A stretch of 64,000 nucleotides of DNA from FEB-22 sp003105195 (GCA_027493405.1 JAOSKV010000047.1:1-64000), one strand, 5' to 3'. Counted from the first letter of the stretch, positions 1-9,758 are shown. The notes: generated by a model not told the origin, from the sequence alone. Translations and numbers: made by a program.

Positions 1-16
1 CGGTCGCGAAACGCAG

Positions 17-44
17 GCGGGCCTCCGCATCGAGCGAGGCCCGC
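17..44 (-). terminator. hairpin just downstream of murI
   Basis: A perfect 9-bp inverted repeat (GCGGGCCTC/GAGGCCCGC) with a 10-base loop lies 13 bases past the murI stop codon. The following T content on the minus strand is modest, so it is either a weak intrinsic terminator or an mRNA-stabilising hairpin. Confidence 0.4.
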
Positions 45-57
45 GAGCCGGGGGTTT

Positions 58-987
58 CTAGGGGGAATGGGCGGGGCTGTCAAATTCGTCGCCGACCGTC
101 AGCCCGTAGCCCGCGAGGGCCTCGGCCAGGGCCGGCCCGGGGGCACGGCCGGAGGTAAAGACGATGCGGGCCGTCGCCTTCGGCGCGGTGCCGGCGGCCG
201 GGCCGATCAGGTCGACCACCCGGCGGGCGACGGCGGGCGAGGGGTCGATCCAGGTGACGGGCCAGGGCGCCAGCGCGGCGAGGCGCTCGCGCAACAGCGG
301 ATAGTGGGTGCAGGCGAGCACCACGGTGTCGGTGCGCCGGCCGTCGCGCGCGACGAAGCAGGGCGCGATCTCGGCCGCGATCTCGGCATCGCTCGCGGGC
401 GCGCCGGCGAGCTCGGCCTCGGCCAAGGCGGCAAGCCGCGGGGCGCCCACCAGGGTCACGTCGCAGTCCCGGGCATATTCGCGGATCAGGGCCTTGGTGT
501 ATTCGCGCGCCACGGTCGCGACCGTGCCGAGCACCGAGACCATGCGGGTGGTCGAGGCCGCGCAGGCCGGCTTGATCGCCGGCACGGTGCCGACGAAGGG
601 CACGGCGAAGCGCGCCCGCAAGGCCGGCAGCGCCTGCACCGAGGCGGTATTGCAGGCGATCACCACGAGGTCGGGCGCGTAGGTGTCGATCAGGGTCTCG
701 ATCACGGCGCTGACGCGGGCGATGAGGCGCGCCTCGTCGAGCCCGGCATAGGGGAACAGGGCATCGTCCGCCGCATAGACGATGGCCGCGTCGGGCCGGG
801 CGCGCACGACCTCGCGCAGGACGGTGAGCCCGCCGAGACCGGAGTCGAAGACGAGGATCGTCGGGGAGGGCAGGATGCGCGGGGTCACGACGGGGCCGAG
901 CAGGTCGGGAGCAGGCGGGTCAGCGGGCGGCACGAGCGCGGGCGCGCGTACGACGCGCAGGCCGCCCTCGATACCGCCGATGTCCAT
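58..987 (-). CDS. murI: glutamate racemase
   Basis: MurI interconverts L- and D-glutamate in the cytoplasm to supply peptidoglycan synthesis. The 309-aa product shows the family's N-terminal FDSGLGGL motif (residues ~47-54) and both catalytic cysteines in context: ACNTAS (C112) and ACTHYPL (C226). Compared with usual MurI proteins (~265-285 aa) it has a roughly 35-residue proline-rich N-terminal extension. No later ATG lies before the FDSGLGG motif, so the start at 987 was kept, though a downstream GTG is possible. It reads in the same direction as purB but is separated from it by about 60 bases. Confidence 0.93.
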   Translation of the reverse strand: MDIGGIEGGLRVVRAPALVPPADPPAPDLLGPVVTPRILPSPTILVFDSGLGGLTVLREVVRARPDAAIVYAADDALFPYAGLDEARLIARVSAVIETLIDTYAPDLVVIACNTASVQALPALRARFAVPFVGTVPAIKPACAASTTRMVSVLGTVATVAREYTKALIREYARDCDVTLVGAPRLAALAEAELAGAPASDAEIAAEIAPCFVARDGRRTDTVVLACTHYPLLRERLAALAPWPVTWIDPSPAVARRVVDLIGPAAGTAPKATARIVFTSGRAPGPALAEALAGYGLTVGDEFDSPAHSP

Positions 988-1050
988 GGTTTGGCTCCCG
1001 CTCCCGGCCGAATTGTGGCCGCGGCGGGTTAATGGACACTGAGCGGAGCG

Positions 1051-2360
1051 TCAGGCGGCGCCGAACACCCGGGCGAAGATCGTGTCGACGTGGCGGAAAT
1101 GGTGGGCGAGGTCGAAATGGGACTCGAGCTCGGCCTCGCTCATGAGCTTGCGCACGTCCGGGTCGGCCTTGAGGAGGGCGAGGAAGTCGCCTTCGCGGCG
1201 CCAGACCCGCATGGCGTTGCGCTGGACCATCGTGTAGGCGGCCTCGCGGGTCGCGCCCTTCTGGGTGAGCGCGAGCAGCACGCGCTGCGAGTGGACGAGG
1301 CCGCCGAGCCGGTCGAGGTTCCGCTTCATGTTCTCGGGATAGACCACCAGCCGCTCGATGACGCCCGCGAGCCGGTTCAGGGCGAAATCGAGGGTCACGG
1401 TCGCGTCCGGCCCGATCATGCGCTCGACCGAGGAATGCGAGATGTCGCGCTCGTGCCAGAGCGCCACGTTCTCGAGCGCCGGGGTCACGTAGCCGCGCAC
1501 CAGGCGGGCGAGCCCCGTGATGTTCTCGGTGAGCACCGGGTTGCGCTTGTGCGGCATCGCCGAGGAGCCCTTCTGGCCCTCGGAGAAGAACTCCTCGGCC
1601 TCCAGCACCTCGGTGCGCTGCAGGTGGCGGATCTCGGTGGCGAGCCGCTCCATGGAGGAGGCGACCACGCCGAGGGTCGCGAAATACATGGCGTGGCGGT
1701 CGCGCGGGATCACCTGGGTGGAGACCGGCTCGACTGCGAGCCCCATGGCCCCGGCGACATGGGCTTCGACGCGCGGATCGACCTGGGCGAAGGTGCCGAC
1801 CGCGCCCGAGATCGCGCAGGTCGCGACCTCGCGCCGCGCCGCCACGAGGCGCTCGCGCCCGCGCGCGAATTCCGCATGGGCCGAGGCGAGCTTGAGGCCG
1901 AAGGTGGTGGGCTCGGCATGGATGCCGTGCGAGCGGCCGATGGTCGGGGTGAGCTTGTGCTCGCGGGCGCGGCGCTCGAGGGCCGCCAGCAGCCGGTCGA
2001 GATCGGCGATCAGCAGGTCTGCGGCACGCACGAGCTGGACATTGAAGCAGGTGTCGAGCACGTCCGAGGAGGTCATGCCCTGGTGCACGAAGCGCGCGCT
2101 CTCGCCGACGATCTTCGCTCAGGGTGGGTCAGGAAGGCGATGACGTCGTGCTTCACCTCGCGCTCGATGGCGTCGATGCGGGCGACGTCGAAGGTCGCGT
2201 TGCGCGCCTTGTCCCAGATCTCCCGGGCGGCCGCCTTCGGGATCACGCCGAGCTCGGCCATGGCGTCGGCCGCGTGCGCCTCGATCTCGAACCAGATGCG
2301 GAAGCGGGTCTGCGGCTCCCAGATGGCGGCCATCTCGGGACGGGTGTAGCGCGGGATCAT
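1051..2360 (-). CDS. purB: adenylosuccinate lyase, frameshifted as read
   Basis: PurB cleaves SAICAR and adenylosuccinate, releasing fumarate, in purine synthesis. The N-terminal part (from MIPRYTRPEM, start 2360) and the rest (VHQGMTSSDVLDTC onward) are in different frames, joined near 2108-2122. The fumarase/aspartase signature SSAMPHKRNP is intact in the second part, as is the usual length of about 435 aa overall. At the joint, two extra bases explain the shift: one C in the CACCCTG stretch and one A in GAAGATC. Removing both restores THLSEIVGE, which fits the family. PurB is normally essential, so a sequencing or assembly error is the likeliest cause. Confidence 0.88.
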
Positions 2361-2391
2361 GCTCGCGGTTGGTTCGGTGGCGAGAACTCGC

Positions 2392-2496
2392 GGTCATCCC
2401 GGAACGAGCGAAGCGAGGCGCCGGATCCATAGCCCAGTCCGTCCGAATGACCGCCAGCGGGTATGGATGCGGCTCGCTTCGCTCGGCGGGATGACG
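2392..2496. repeat. REP-like palindromic intergenic element
   Basis: A large imperfect inverted repeat: the left arm begins GGTCATCCCG and runs to GGATCCAT, and the right arm runs from ATGGATGCGG to GGGATGACG. It fills most of the purB-rpe gap. Elements of the same design (ends reading GTCATCCCGG / CCGGATGAC) occur near 27.8, 30.5 and 47.3 kb. Confidence 0.7.
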
Positions 2497-2562
2497 CCGA
2501 GGACAATCGCGACCGGGAACTGTGGGGGCGGGTCTATCAAAGCCGCCATATCGGGCAATCGC

Positions 2563-3246
2563 TCAGGCGGCCTCGCCGCGCGCCAGGGCGGCGGCATTGC
2601 GGATCGCCGCGATGTTGCTGCGGTAGGCGTCGGGGGTGCCGCCCTTGAACACGGCGGAGCCCGCCACCAGCACATTGGCGCCGGCGCGCACGACCTGCGG
2701 CGCGGTCTCGGGCGTGATGCCGCCGTCGACCTCGATGTCGATCGGCCGGCCGCCGGCGAGCGCGCGCAGCCGCGCCACCTTCTCGATCGCGGCCGGGATG
2801 AAGGCCTGGCCGCCGAAGCCCGGATTGACCGACATCACCAGGATCAGGTCGACCAGGTCGATCACGTGCTCGATGGCGGATTCCGAGGTGCCGGGATTGA
2901 GGGTGACGCCCGCCTTCCGGCCGAGCGCGCGGATCGCCTGCAGCGAGCGGTGCAGGTGCGGGCCCGCCTCCGCGTGCACCGTGATGATGTCGGACCCGGC
3001 CTTGGCGAAGGCCTCGAGATAGGGGTCGCAGGGCGCGATCATCAGGTGCACGTCGAAGGCCTTCTTCGAGTGCGGACGCAGCGCCTTCACGACGTCGGGG
3101 CCGATCGTGATGTTGGGCACGAAGTGGCCGTCCATCACGTCCACGTGGATCCAGTCGGCGCCGGCCGCGTCGACCGCGCGCACCTCCTCGCCGAGCCGGG
3201 CGAAATCGGAGGCGAGGATCGAAGGGGCGATCAGCAAGGGGCGCAT
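2563..3246 (-). CDS. rpe: ribulose-phosphate 3-epimerase
   Basis: Rpe interconverts D-ribulose 5-phosphate and D-xylulose 5-phosphate in the pentose phosphate and Calvin cycles. The 227-aa TIM-barrel protein begins MRPLLIAPSILASDF, with the conserved HVDVMDGHFVPN motif (metal-binding His and Asp), DVHLM, MSVNPGFGGQ and EVDGGI, all in the expected order. The reading frame is open far upstream, but the ATG at 3246 gives the canonical N-terminus. Upstream lies the damaged BASS transporter gene on the same strand, about 20 bases away. Confidence 0.95.
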   Translation of the reverse strand: MRPLLIAPSILASDFARLGEEVRAVDAAGADWIHVDVMDGHFVPNITIGPDVVKALRPHSKKAFDVHLMIAPCDPYLEAFAKAGSDIITVHAEAGPHLHRSLQAIRALGRKAGVTLNPGTSESAIEHVIDLVDLILVMSVNPGFGGQAFIPAAIEKVARLRALAGGRPIDIEVDGGITPETAPQVVRAGANVLVAGSAVFKGGTPDAYRSNIAAIRNAAALARGEAA

Positions 3247-3269
3247 CGGGTTCTCCGGACGCTTCGCTA

Positions 3270-4233
3270 TCACGGCGTTCCGGAGGGGGCAACGCGCCGG
3301 GCGATCGGCTTCAGCATCTGCGGCAGTAGGTAGATCGGAAACTGCGCGATCGCGAAATAGAGCCAGGTGATCTCCGGCACGGTGCTGCCGGCGGCGGCGA
3401 GCATCAGGCCCATGTTGCGGTTGCCGCTGGCGAGCCCGAGCGCGAAGGCCTGCGCCAGCCCGGCGCGGGCGAACACCGCGGTCGTGGCGGCGGTCAGCCC
3501 GAGCGAGAGCGCGAAGGCGAGCGCGGTCAGGCCCAGCACCCGCAGCGGATGGGCGAGCGTGTTGGCGAGGACGCCGTCCATCAGGGCCACCGCGAAGAAG
3601 AACAGGGCGACGACGCTCGCCCCGTCGATCACGTCGCGCTGGCGCTCGACCCAGGCATCCCCCTTCATGCGGCGCACCAGGACGCGGCGACCGCGGCCGC
3701 GCCGGCCAGCATGGCGAACAGCTTGAGGCCGAGCTCGGCGGGCGAGATCGCGAGCGCCGCGCCCGCGAAGGCCGCCGCGAAAAGGGGCGCGATGAGGGGG
3801 TCGCGGCCGTGCAGACGATCAGGGTCGCGAGCGAGAGCGCGGCGTCGAGGCCCATCAGGGCGGCGAGCGTCGGGGCCGAGATCACGGGCGGCGCCACCGC
3901 CTGCAGGATCAGCGCCACGTGCAGGCCGGGAAGCGCGGCCTCGAGCCCGAGCGCGACCAGCGCCAGGCCGGTGAGCAGCGGCAGCGCCAGCATGATCCAG
4001 AGCGAGGCGGCCGCCACCAGCCCGGGACGGGCGAAATGCGCGCGCACCGCGCCCGGATCGACGCGCAGGAAGGCGAGGCAGAGCAGCGCGAACAGGGCCG
4101 CCGCGAAGAACGGCTTCAGGAACGCCGCCAGCGGCGGAACCATGATGCCGATGAAGATCGAGGCCGCCACCGCCCGCGTGCCCTGGCGCCCGAGCCAGGC
4201 GAGCGCTGCCGCGGGCGCGTCGAGGAGGATCAT
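3270..4233 (-). CDS. bile acid:sodium symporter (BASS)-like membrane protein, two frameshifts
   Basis: A hydrophobic protein of roughly 320 aa can be reconstructed across three frames. The first stretch (start 4233, MILLDAPAAALAWLG) carries several membrane segments and the APTLAALMGLDAALSLA region. The frame then changes near 3800 (to PLIAPLFAAAFAG) and again near 3670 (to MRRMKGDAWVERQR), ending with GNRNMGLMLAAAG and the C-terminal membrane helices. The asparagine-rich GNRNMG motif and the overall pattern fit the BASS/arsenite-transporter superfamily; the substrate is not predictable. Neither joint has a clear inactivating mutation beyond the indels. It could be a pseudogene or an assembly error, as with its neighbour purB. 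Confidence 0.6.
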
Positions 4234-4425
4234 CGGGACTCCGGCAATTCACGTAGGCGGGCCAGCCGGCATAACAGCCATGCCGGACGAGGTCGATAGC
4301 CCGCCCTTCGAAGGCCGCAGGGCGCGTGCTATCGGGGAGCCGAAACTCATCCGTCGCCCTTCGAGGCCGGCGCTGCGCGCCGGGCACTCCGGTGACGGAT
4401 CCTTACCGGAGCGAAGGAGACCCCC

Positions 4426-5670
4426 ATGGCCCGTACCGACGCCATCGTGCTCGGCGCCGGAATCGTCGGCACCTCGGTCGCGCTGCAGCTCGCCCGGCGC
4501 GGGCTGTCGGTCGCGCTGATCGACCGGCGCGGTCCCGGGGAGGAGACCTCCTACGGCAATTCGGGAATCATCGGCGGCGCCGGCGTGTTCCCGACCGCCT
4601 TCCCGCGCAACCTGTCGCGCATCCTGCGGGTCGCGCTCAAGCGCGCGCCGGAGGCGAACTACCATCTCTCGCACCTGCCCAGGGTCGCGGGCTGGCTGTT
4701 CGCCTACTGGCGCGCATCCACGCCCGAGAACCTGGAGAGGCTCGCCCGCCTGATGCGCCCGCTGATGGCGCGCTCGGTCGGCGAGCACGAGGAGCTGATG
4801 AGCGAGGCGACGGCGCTGCGCTACCTGCGCCGCGACGGCTGGATCTCGCTCTATCGCGACGAGCAGGGCTACGCCGCGCTGGCGCACGAGCTCGCGGTCG
4901 GCCAGGAGCTCGGCGTGCCGGCGGTGCCGCTCGACGCCGACGGGGCGCGGGCGCTCGAGCCGAGCCTCGCCCCGGTGTTCCGCCGCGCCATCCATTGGCC
5001 CGACATCGCCACGGTCTCGAACCCGCGCAGCGTGGTGCACGCCTATGCGGAGCGCTTCGGCGCGCTCGGCGGCGTGGTGCTGCAGGGCGAGGCGCGCACG
5101 CTTCACCGCAGCGGCGAGCGCTGGCGGGTCGACACCGACGAGGGGCACGTGGATTCGGGGGAGGTCGTGCTCTCGCTCGGCCCCTGGGCGCCGGACGTGC
5201 TGGAGCCGCTCGGCATCCGGCTGCCGCTCGCGGTCAAGCGCGGCTACCACCGCCACTTCGATCCGCTCGGCAATGCCGCGCTCACCCGGCCCGTGGTGGA
5301 CACCGCCAACGGCTACGTGCTGGCGCCCATGGAGCAGGGGATCCGGCTCACCACGGGGGCGGAATTCGCGGACCGCGACGCGCCGCCGACGCCGGTGCAG
5401 TTCGAGCGGCTGATGCCGGCCGCCAAGGCCCTGTTCCCTCTGGGTGAGCCGGTCGAGCCCGAGCCCTGGATGGGGAGCCGGCCCTGCCTGCCCGACACCC
5501 TGCCGGTGATCGGCCGCGCGCCCGGGCAGCCCGGCCTCTGGCTCGCCTTGGGGCACGGGCACATGGGGCTCACGCTCGGCCCGGTGACGGGCCGGCTCAT
5601 CGCCGAGATGATGACCGGGCGGCAGCCGTTCTGCGACCCGGCGCCCTACGGCGTCGAGCGCTTCGCCTGA
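4426..5670 (+). CDS. D-amino acid dehydrogenase-like FAD oxidoreductase
   Basis: This 414-aa protein belongs to the DAO family (DadA type), which oxidatively deaminates D-amino acids, passing electrons via FAD to the respiratory chain. The N-terminal dinucleotide-binding motif GAGIVG is at residues 10-15, and the C-terminal segment has the family pattern GSRPCLPDTLPVIG followed by GHGHMGLTLGP. The start is supported by a GAAGGAG ribosome-binding site. It stands alone: no alanine racemase (dadX) or Lrp-type regulator adjoins it, so the exact substrate is open. Its last 25 bases overlap a convergent small gene. Confidence 0.85.
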   Translation: MARTDAIVLGAGIVGTSVALQLARRGLSVALIDRRGPGEETSYGNSGIIGGAGVFPTAFPRNLSRILRVALKRAPEANYHLSHLPRVAGWLFAYWRASTPENLERLARLMRPLMARSVGEHEELMSEATALRYLRRDGWISLYRDEQGYAALAHELAVGQELGVPAVPLDADGARALEPSLAPVFRRAIHWPDIATVSNPRSVVHAYAERFGALGGVVLQGEARTLHRSGERWRVDTDEGHVDSGEVVLSLGPWAPDVLEPLGIRLPLAVKRGYHRHFDPLGNAALTRPVVDTANGYVLAPMEQGIRLTTGAEFADRDAPPTPVQFERLMPAAKALFPLGEPVEPEPWMGSRPCLPDTLPVIGRAPGQPGLWLALGHGHMGLTLGPVTGRLIAEMMTGRQPFCDPAPYGVERFA

Positions 5671-5918
5671 GGCGGCGGCGCGGGGGCGTCGAGGTCGTCG
5701 GCGCCGCGCAGCCAGTAGTCCTCGAACACCCGGCTCGGATCCGTGCGCTGGCCGTGCCACTTCTTCCATTCGCGCCGCCAGTGCGCGAGCTCGGCATCGT
5801 CGTGCTCGCTCCGCTGGCGCGCCTCGGCGAACCATCGGCGGCCGACCTCGCGCAGGCGCTCGTCCTGCGGATCGGCGGGGCTGTCGTCGGGCTTGCGGCC
5901 GTCGGGCTTGCGGCTCAT
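5646..5918 (-). CDS. small charged hypothetical protein
   Basis: An open frame for about 90 aa beginning MSRKPDGRKPDD. It is rich in Arg, Asp and Trp (RRWFAEARQRSEHDD, WRREWKKWHG) with no signal peptide or membrane segment. It converges on the dadA-like gene with a 25-base overlap. I do not recognise the family. The coding character (charged, Trp-rich, no rare runs) supports a real gene, but only weakly. A longer start at 5969 is possible. Confidence 0.45.
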   Translation of the reverse strand: MSRKPDGRKPDDSPADPQDERLREVGRRWFAEARQRSEHDDAELAHWRREWKKWHGQRTDPSRVFEDYWLRGADDLDAPAPPPQAKRSTP

Positions 5919-6003
5919 GGGCCGATCCTGCCCGGCCCGGCTTAGCGAGGGCTTGCGGCAACGATTCAAGTTCCGCCGACAACTGCCTCAAATTGGAATC
6001 GAA

Positions 6004-6992
6004 TCAGCGCGCGAAGCGGTCGCGCCAGCCGGGCTGCGCGCCCGCGAAGGGCAGGGCCTCCGCGGCATGGACGCCGCGCGCGACCGCGCGGGCGAGCACG
6101 TTGGCGGCGAGCGTGCCGAGCTCGGCGAGGCCGCGCACCGGATCGGCGAGCGGCCGGCGCCCGGTCGCGGCCGCGAACACGATGTCGCCGTCGAGCGGCG
6201 TGTGCACCGGATAGATCGCGCGGGCGAGACCGTCATGGGCCATGACGGCGAGGCGGTGCGCCTGCGCCTTGCTGAGCCTCGCGTCGGTCGCGACCACCGC
6301 GAGGGTGGTGTTCTGCGGCAGGCTGCCCTTGAGACGAAGCGCGGTCGCGTCCGCCGGGATGGGCGAGGGCCAGCCGCGGCCGCCGAACTCGCCGTCCTGC
6401 TCGAAGGGCGCGGCCCAGAACCAGGGGCCGTCGCCGAGCGTGACGCTGCCGACCGCGTTGACGGCGACCAGCGCCGCGACGGTCGCGCCGTCGCGGATCC
6501 TGGCCGAGGCGGAGCCGAGACCCCCTTCAGGTTGGCCGTGGTGGCGCCGCGCCCGGCGCCGTGGCTGCCGAGGGCGAAGTCGGGGCCGGCCTGCGTGGCC
6601 GCCGCGTAGCCGAGGTCGCGATAGGGCGGGTACCGGCCCCAGTCCTTGTCGCCGCCGTTGAGGAGGTCGAACAGGATCGCGGCCGGCACGATCGGCACCG
6701 CCACCGGCCCGACCCGGAAGCCGCGCCCCTGCTCGCGCAAATAGGCCTGCACCCCCGAGGCCGCGTCGAGGCCGAAAGCGGAGCCGCCGGAGAGGACGAT
6801 CGCGTCGATGTGCTCGACGGTGCGGCCGGGCGCGAGCAGCTCGAGCTCGCGGGTGCCGGGGCCGCCGCCGCGCACGTCCGCCGAGGCGATCACGGGGGCC
6901 TCGAACAGGACCGCGGTGACGCCCGAGGCGAGCCGCGGGTCGTCCGCATGGCCGACCCGGATGCCGTCGACGTCAGTCAGCAGGTTCCGCAT
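6004..6992 (-). CDS. P1 family (S58) N-terminal-nucleophile peptidase, frameshifted
   Basis: The product starts MRNLLTDVDGIRVGHADD and shows the S58/DmpA-family features VLSGGSAFGLDAASGV and GAGRGATTANLKG. The family comprises self-processing aminopeptidases and amidases. After NLKGG the frame changes; the C-terminal half (ATDARLSKAQAHRLAVMAHDG... to the stop at 6004) is in another frame. The joint is the C5 run at 6521-6525: one more base there would read NLKGGLGSASAR, the normal family sequence. Restored length is about 330 aa. The indel falls in the conserved Gly-rich stretch, so the protein as read would be inactive; a homopolymer error is likely. Confidence 0.75.
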
Positions 6993-7168
6993 CGCGCGCC
7001 CTCCGGTCGGCGGACAGGAGACCATTCGGCCCGCAGCGTCAATCGGACGCGCCTTGATCTTTCGCATGGCCGGCGGCCCCGCCCCGCCCATGATCACCGG
7101 CGTTCACGTCCCGGCGACGGCGGGCCATTCGCCTTGCACGGCCCGCCGGCGCGTCGCATGTAGGTTCC

Positions 7169-7903
7169 ATGGCTGCCGACGTCACCCTCATTGCCGCCCT
7201 CCTCGCCGGCATGCTGAGCTTCCTGTCGCCCTGCGTGCTGCCGCTGGTGCCGCCCTATCTCGTCTATCTCACGGGCACCTCGCTGGAGCGTTTCGCGGAC
7301 GCCGAGCCCGAGCCGCAGGTCAAGCGCGAGACCCTTGGCGCCGCCGGCCTGTTCGTCGCCGGCTTCTCGACCGTGTTCGTGGCGCTGGGGGCGAGCGCGA
7401 GCGTGGTCGGCGGCGTGATCCGCGCCTATGCCAACGAGCTCGCGATCGTCGCCGGCATCGTGATCATCGTCATGGGGCTGCATTTCCTCGGGCTCACCCG
7501 CATTTCGGTGCTGATGCGCGAGAAGCGCGCGCCCATGGCGCAGCCGGCCGGGCTCTGGGGCGCCTATGTGATGGGGCTCGCCTTCGCGTTCGGCTGGACC
7601 CCGTGCATCGGCCCGATCCTCGCCGCCATCCTGGCGGTCGCGGCCTCGGAGGCGACCCTCGCCAAGGGCGCGGGCCTGCTCGCGGTCTATTCGCTCGGTC
7701 TCGGCATCCCGTTCCTGATCGCGGCCTTCTTCGTCGAGCCCTTCGCGGCGTTCCTGGCACGCTTCAAGGCCTATCTCGGAATGGTCGAGAAGGGCATGGG
7801 CGTGCTGCTGGTGCTCACCGGCATCGCCTTCCTGACCGGCTTCGTCACCGAGGCGAGCTTCTGGATCCTCGAGACCTTCCCGGTGCTCGGACGGATCGGG
7901 TAG
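7169..7903 (+). CDS. ccdA: cytochrome c biogenesis protein CcdA
   Basis: CcdA carries reducing equivalents from cytoplasmic thioredoxin across the inner membrane for cytochrome c maturation and related periplasmic reductions. The 244-aa product has about six membrane segments. The two conserved cysteines lie in their usual settings, LSFLSPCVLPLVPPY and FGWTPCIGPILAAI. Length matches the family (230-250 aa). No thioredoxin-like partner or ccm genes are adjacent. The gene is followed by a palindromic intergenic repeat, not by another gene on this strand. Confidence 0.93.
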   Translation: MAADVTLIAALLAGMLSFLSPCVLPLVPPYLVYLTGTSLERFADAEPEPQVKRETLGAAGLFVAGFSTVFVALGASASVVGGVIRAYANELAIVAGIVIIVMGLHFLGLTRISVLMREKRAPMAQPAGLWGAYVMGLAFAFGWTPCIGPILAAILAVAASEATLAKGAGLLAVYSLGLGIPFLIAAFFVEPFAAFLARFKAYLGMVEKGMGVLLVLTGIAFLTGFVTEASFWILETFPVLGRIG

Positions 7904-7926
7904 GGCGGGTAGCCGGGCAGCGACCG

Positions 7927-8028
7927 GTAGGGTGTGACAGCCGCGCAGCGGCGTATCGCACCATCAGCTCCTCGACACGCCGAAAGGTCGCCGGTGCAAT
8001 ACGGCGCTTTGCGCCAATGGCACCCTAC
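7927..8028. repeat. GTAGGGTG/CACCCTAC-bounded palindromic element
   Basis: A 102-bp element with inverted ends (GTAGGGTG at left, CACCCTAC at right). Inner arms are also complementary (GCGCAGCGGCGTATCGCACC versus GGTGCAATACGGCGC). It has the same end sequence as the copies flanking the RAYT gene at 19.8-20.7 kb, but a different core. Confidence 0.65.
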
Positions 8029-8058
8029 CCGGGCGCGCGTCAGGCGGAAGACGACGAC

Positions 8059-8084
8059 GCCCGCCCCGGTTTCCCGGGACGGGC
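8059..8084 (-). terminator. putative terminator of the liv operon
   Basis: The inverted repeat GCCCGTCCCGG/CCGGGGCGGGC (one G-T wobble, tetraloop GAAA) lies about 30 bases past the livK stop on the minus strand, followed by a T-containing GTCGTCGTCTTCC tract. Its position fits termination of livK. Confidence 0.55.
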
Positions 8085-8113
8085 GCTGAATTCGGGCGTT
8101 GCGCCCAGCGAGG

Positions 8114-9217
8114 TCACAACTCGCTGTAGCTGCCGTCCTTCTTCCAGACGTAGAACACGTAGTCGATCTTGGTGATGTCGCCCTTGGCGTCGAAGCCGAG
8201 CGGGCCGAGCACGGTGTTGTACTGGCCCTTCTTGAGCTCCGCGGCGACCTTCTTGGGATCGGTCGACTTCGCCTTCTTGGCGGCCTCGGCCCAGACCTGG
8301 ATCGTCGCATAGGTGTAGAGGGTGTAGCCCTCGGGATCGATGCCCTTGTCCTTGAACTTCTTCACGACCGCGGCGGCCGACGGCTTCTTGCGCGGATCAG
8401 GACCGAAGGTCATCAGCACGCCTTCGCCGGCCGGGCCGGTGATCGACCAGAACTCGTTGGTGACGAGGGCGTCACCCGAGATCAACTGGGTCTTCATGCC
8501 CTGGTCGCGCATCTGGCGCAGCAGCAGGCCGGCCTCGGTGTGATAGCCGCCGACATAGACCACGTCGATGCTCGCGGCCTTCATCTTCGACACCAGCGCG
8601 TTGAAGTCCTTGTCGCCCTGGGTATAGGCCTCGTACATCGTCTCCTTCATGCCGGCCTTGTTGAGGGCCTTCTTGGTCTCGTCGGCCAGGCCTTTGCCGT
8701 AGGTCGACTTGTCGTGAAGGATCGCGACCTTCTTGCCCTTGTAGTTCTTGGAGATGTAGTTGCCGGCCACCGTGCCCTGCTGGTCGTCGCGGCCGCAGGT
8801 GCGGAACGTGTTCCACAGCTTGCGCTCGGTGAACTGCGGGTTGGTCGAGGCCGGGGTGATCTGGAGGACGTTGCTCTCCGCATAGGCGTCGGAGGCCGGG
8901 ATCGAGGACGACGAGCAGAAGTGCCCGGCCACGAACGGCACCTTCATGCCGGCGAGCTTCTCGGCCACGGCGCGGGCCTGCTTGGGATCGCAGGCGTCGT
9001 CGCCGATCTCGAGCTTGAGCTTCTGGCCGTTGACGCCGCCGGCCGCGTTGATGTCGGCGACCGCCATCTCGGCGCCGTTCTTCAGCTGCTGGCCGAAGGA
9101 GGCGTATTGTCCCGTCATCGGACCCGCGACGCCGATCGTGATCTCCTGCGCCGGCGCCGCGCCGGACAGCAGCAATCCCGAGGCCATGGCGAGCCCGGAC
9201 AGCCACATCTTCTTCAT
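8114..9217 (-). CDS. livK: branched-chain amino acid ABC transporter, periplasmic binding protein
   Basis: The 367-aa protein has a Sec signal peptide (MKKMWLSGLAMASGLLLSG, probable cleavage near APAQ-E) followed by the type I periplasmic-binding fold typical of LivJ/LivK: ITIGVAGPMTGQYASFGQQ, then VAGHFCSSSSIPASDAYAE and VAGNYISKNYKGKKVAILHD. It delivers leucine/isoleucine/valine or related substrates to LivHMGF. It is the last gene of the liv cluster, more than 100 bases after the DUF6867-like gene. That gap has room for its own promoter, as is common for highly expressed binding proteins. Confidence 0.93.
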   Translation of the reverse strand: MKKMWLSGLAMASGLLLSGAAPAQEITIGVAGPMTGQYASFGQQLKNGAEMAVADINAAGGVNGQKLKLEIGDDACDPKQARAVAEKLAGMKVPFVAGHFCSSSSIPASDAYAESNVLQITPASTNPQFTERKLWNTFRTCGRDDQQGTVAGNYISKNYKGKKVAILHDKSTYGKGLADETKKALNKAGMKETMYEAYTQGDKDFNALVSKMKAASIDVVYVGGYHTEAGLLLRQMRDQGMKTQLISGDALVTNEFWSITGPAGEGVLMTFGPDPRKKPSAAAVVKKFKDKGIDPEGYTLYTYATIQVWAEAAKKAKSTDPKKVAAELKKGQYNTVLGPLGFDAKGDITKIDYVFYVWKKDGSYSEL

Positions 9218-9327
9218 GAGCTTCTCCCCTGCGAACTGCGGACGATCCGAGGCCCGTCGGGCGCTGGAGCGTTCCGTCTGAAGGTCATTTTCCCTGGATT
9301 TTCGGGAAAGTCACGACGAAAACACAG

Positions 9328-9705
9328 TCAGGTCACGCCCTCCCGGCGATCGACCGGGCGGTCACGCCACGTCACCGGGCTCGCACGCTCGTAGAGCCAC
9401 CTGTACTGCGTGACCATCTGGGTGGTGCGGGCGATCCGGAAGCTCAAGGAGGCTACGACGATCAGGAACAGGGTGTCCACCAGATAGGAGGGGAGCGAGA
9501 GGAGCTCGGCCTCGAACAGGGCGAAGTGGATGAAGCGGACCGCGCCTCCGAGCAGGACCGAATAGACGATCGCCTGCCAGTACGGGCGCCATGTCTGGGC
9601 GAGGGCACGCCCGGTCATCCAGGCCGCGCCGCCGCCCAGCAGGCCGGTGACGAAGAACACCTGGAGCCAGGTCTCGGTGCCGTAGAGCTCGCCCATCATG
9701 ATCAT
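9328..9705 (-). CDS. DUF6867-like small membrane protein of the liv operon
   Basis: A 125-aa protein with about three membrane segments (ETWLQVFFVTGLLGGGAAW, AIVYSVLLGGAVRFIHFALF, YLVDTLFLIVVASLSFRI) and a basic cytoplasmic tail. From memory, proteins of this type sit between livF and livK in rhizobial liv operons (DUF6867); the function is unknown. The family assignment rests on position and sequence feel, not on a search. The start could be any of the ATGs at 9705, 9699 or 9696. A palindromic repeat separates it from livF. Confidence 0.7.
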   Translation of the reverse strand: MIMMGELYGTETWLQVFFVTGLLGGGAAWMTGRALAQTWRPYWQAIVYSVLLGGAVRFIHFALFEAELLSLPSYLVDTLFLIVVASLSFRIARTTQMVTQYRWLYERASPVTWRDRPVDRREGVT

Positions 9706-9710
9706 CCCTT

Positions 9711-9758
9711 GCGCATGACCTGGCCCGAAAACCGGGTCCCACTTTTCGGGATCATGCG
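9711..9758. repeat. 48-bp palindromic repeat (GCGCATGA...TCATGCGC)
   Basis: The ends GCGCATGA and TCATGCGC are inverted, with an inner CGAAAACCGGGTCCCACTTTTCGG palindrome. It abuts the livF stop codon. Related copies with the CCGGT.CCACTT core are at 41656-41698 and 63736-63780. Confidence 0.7.
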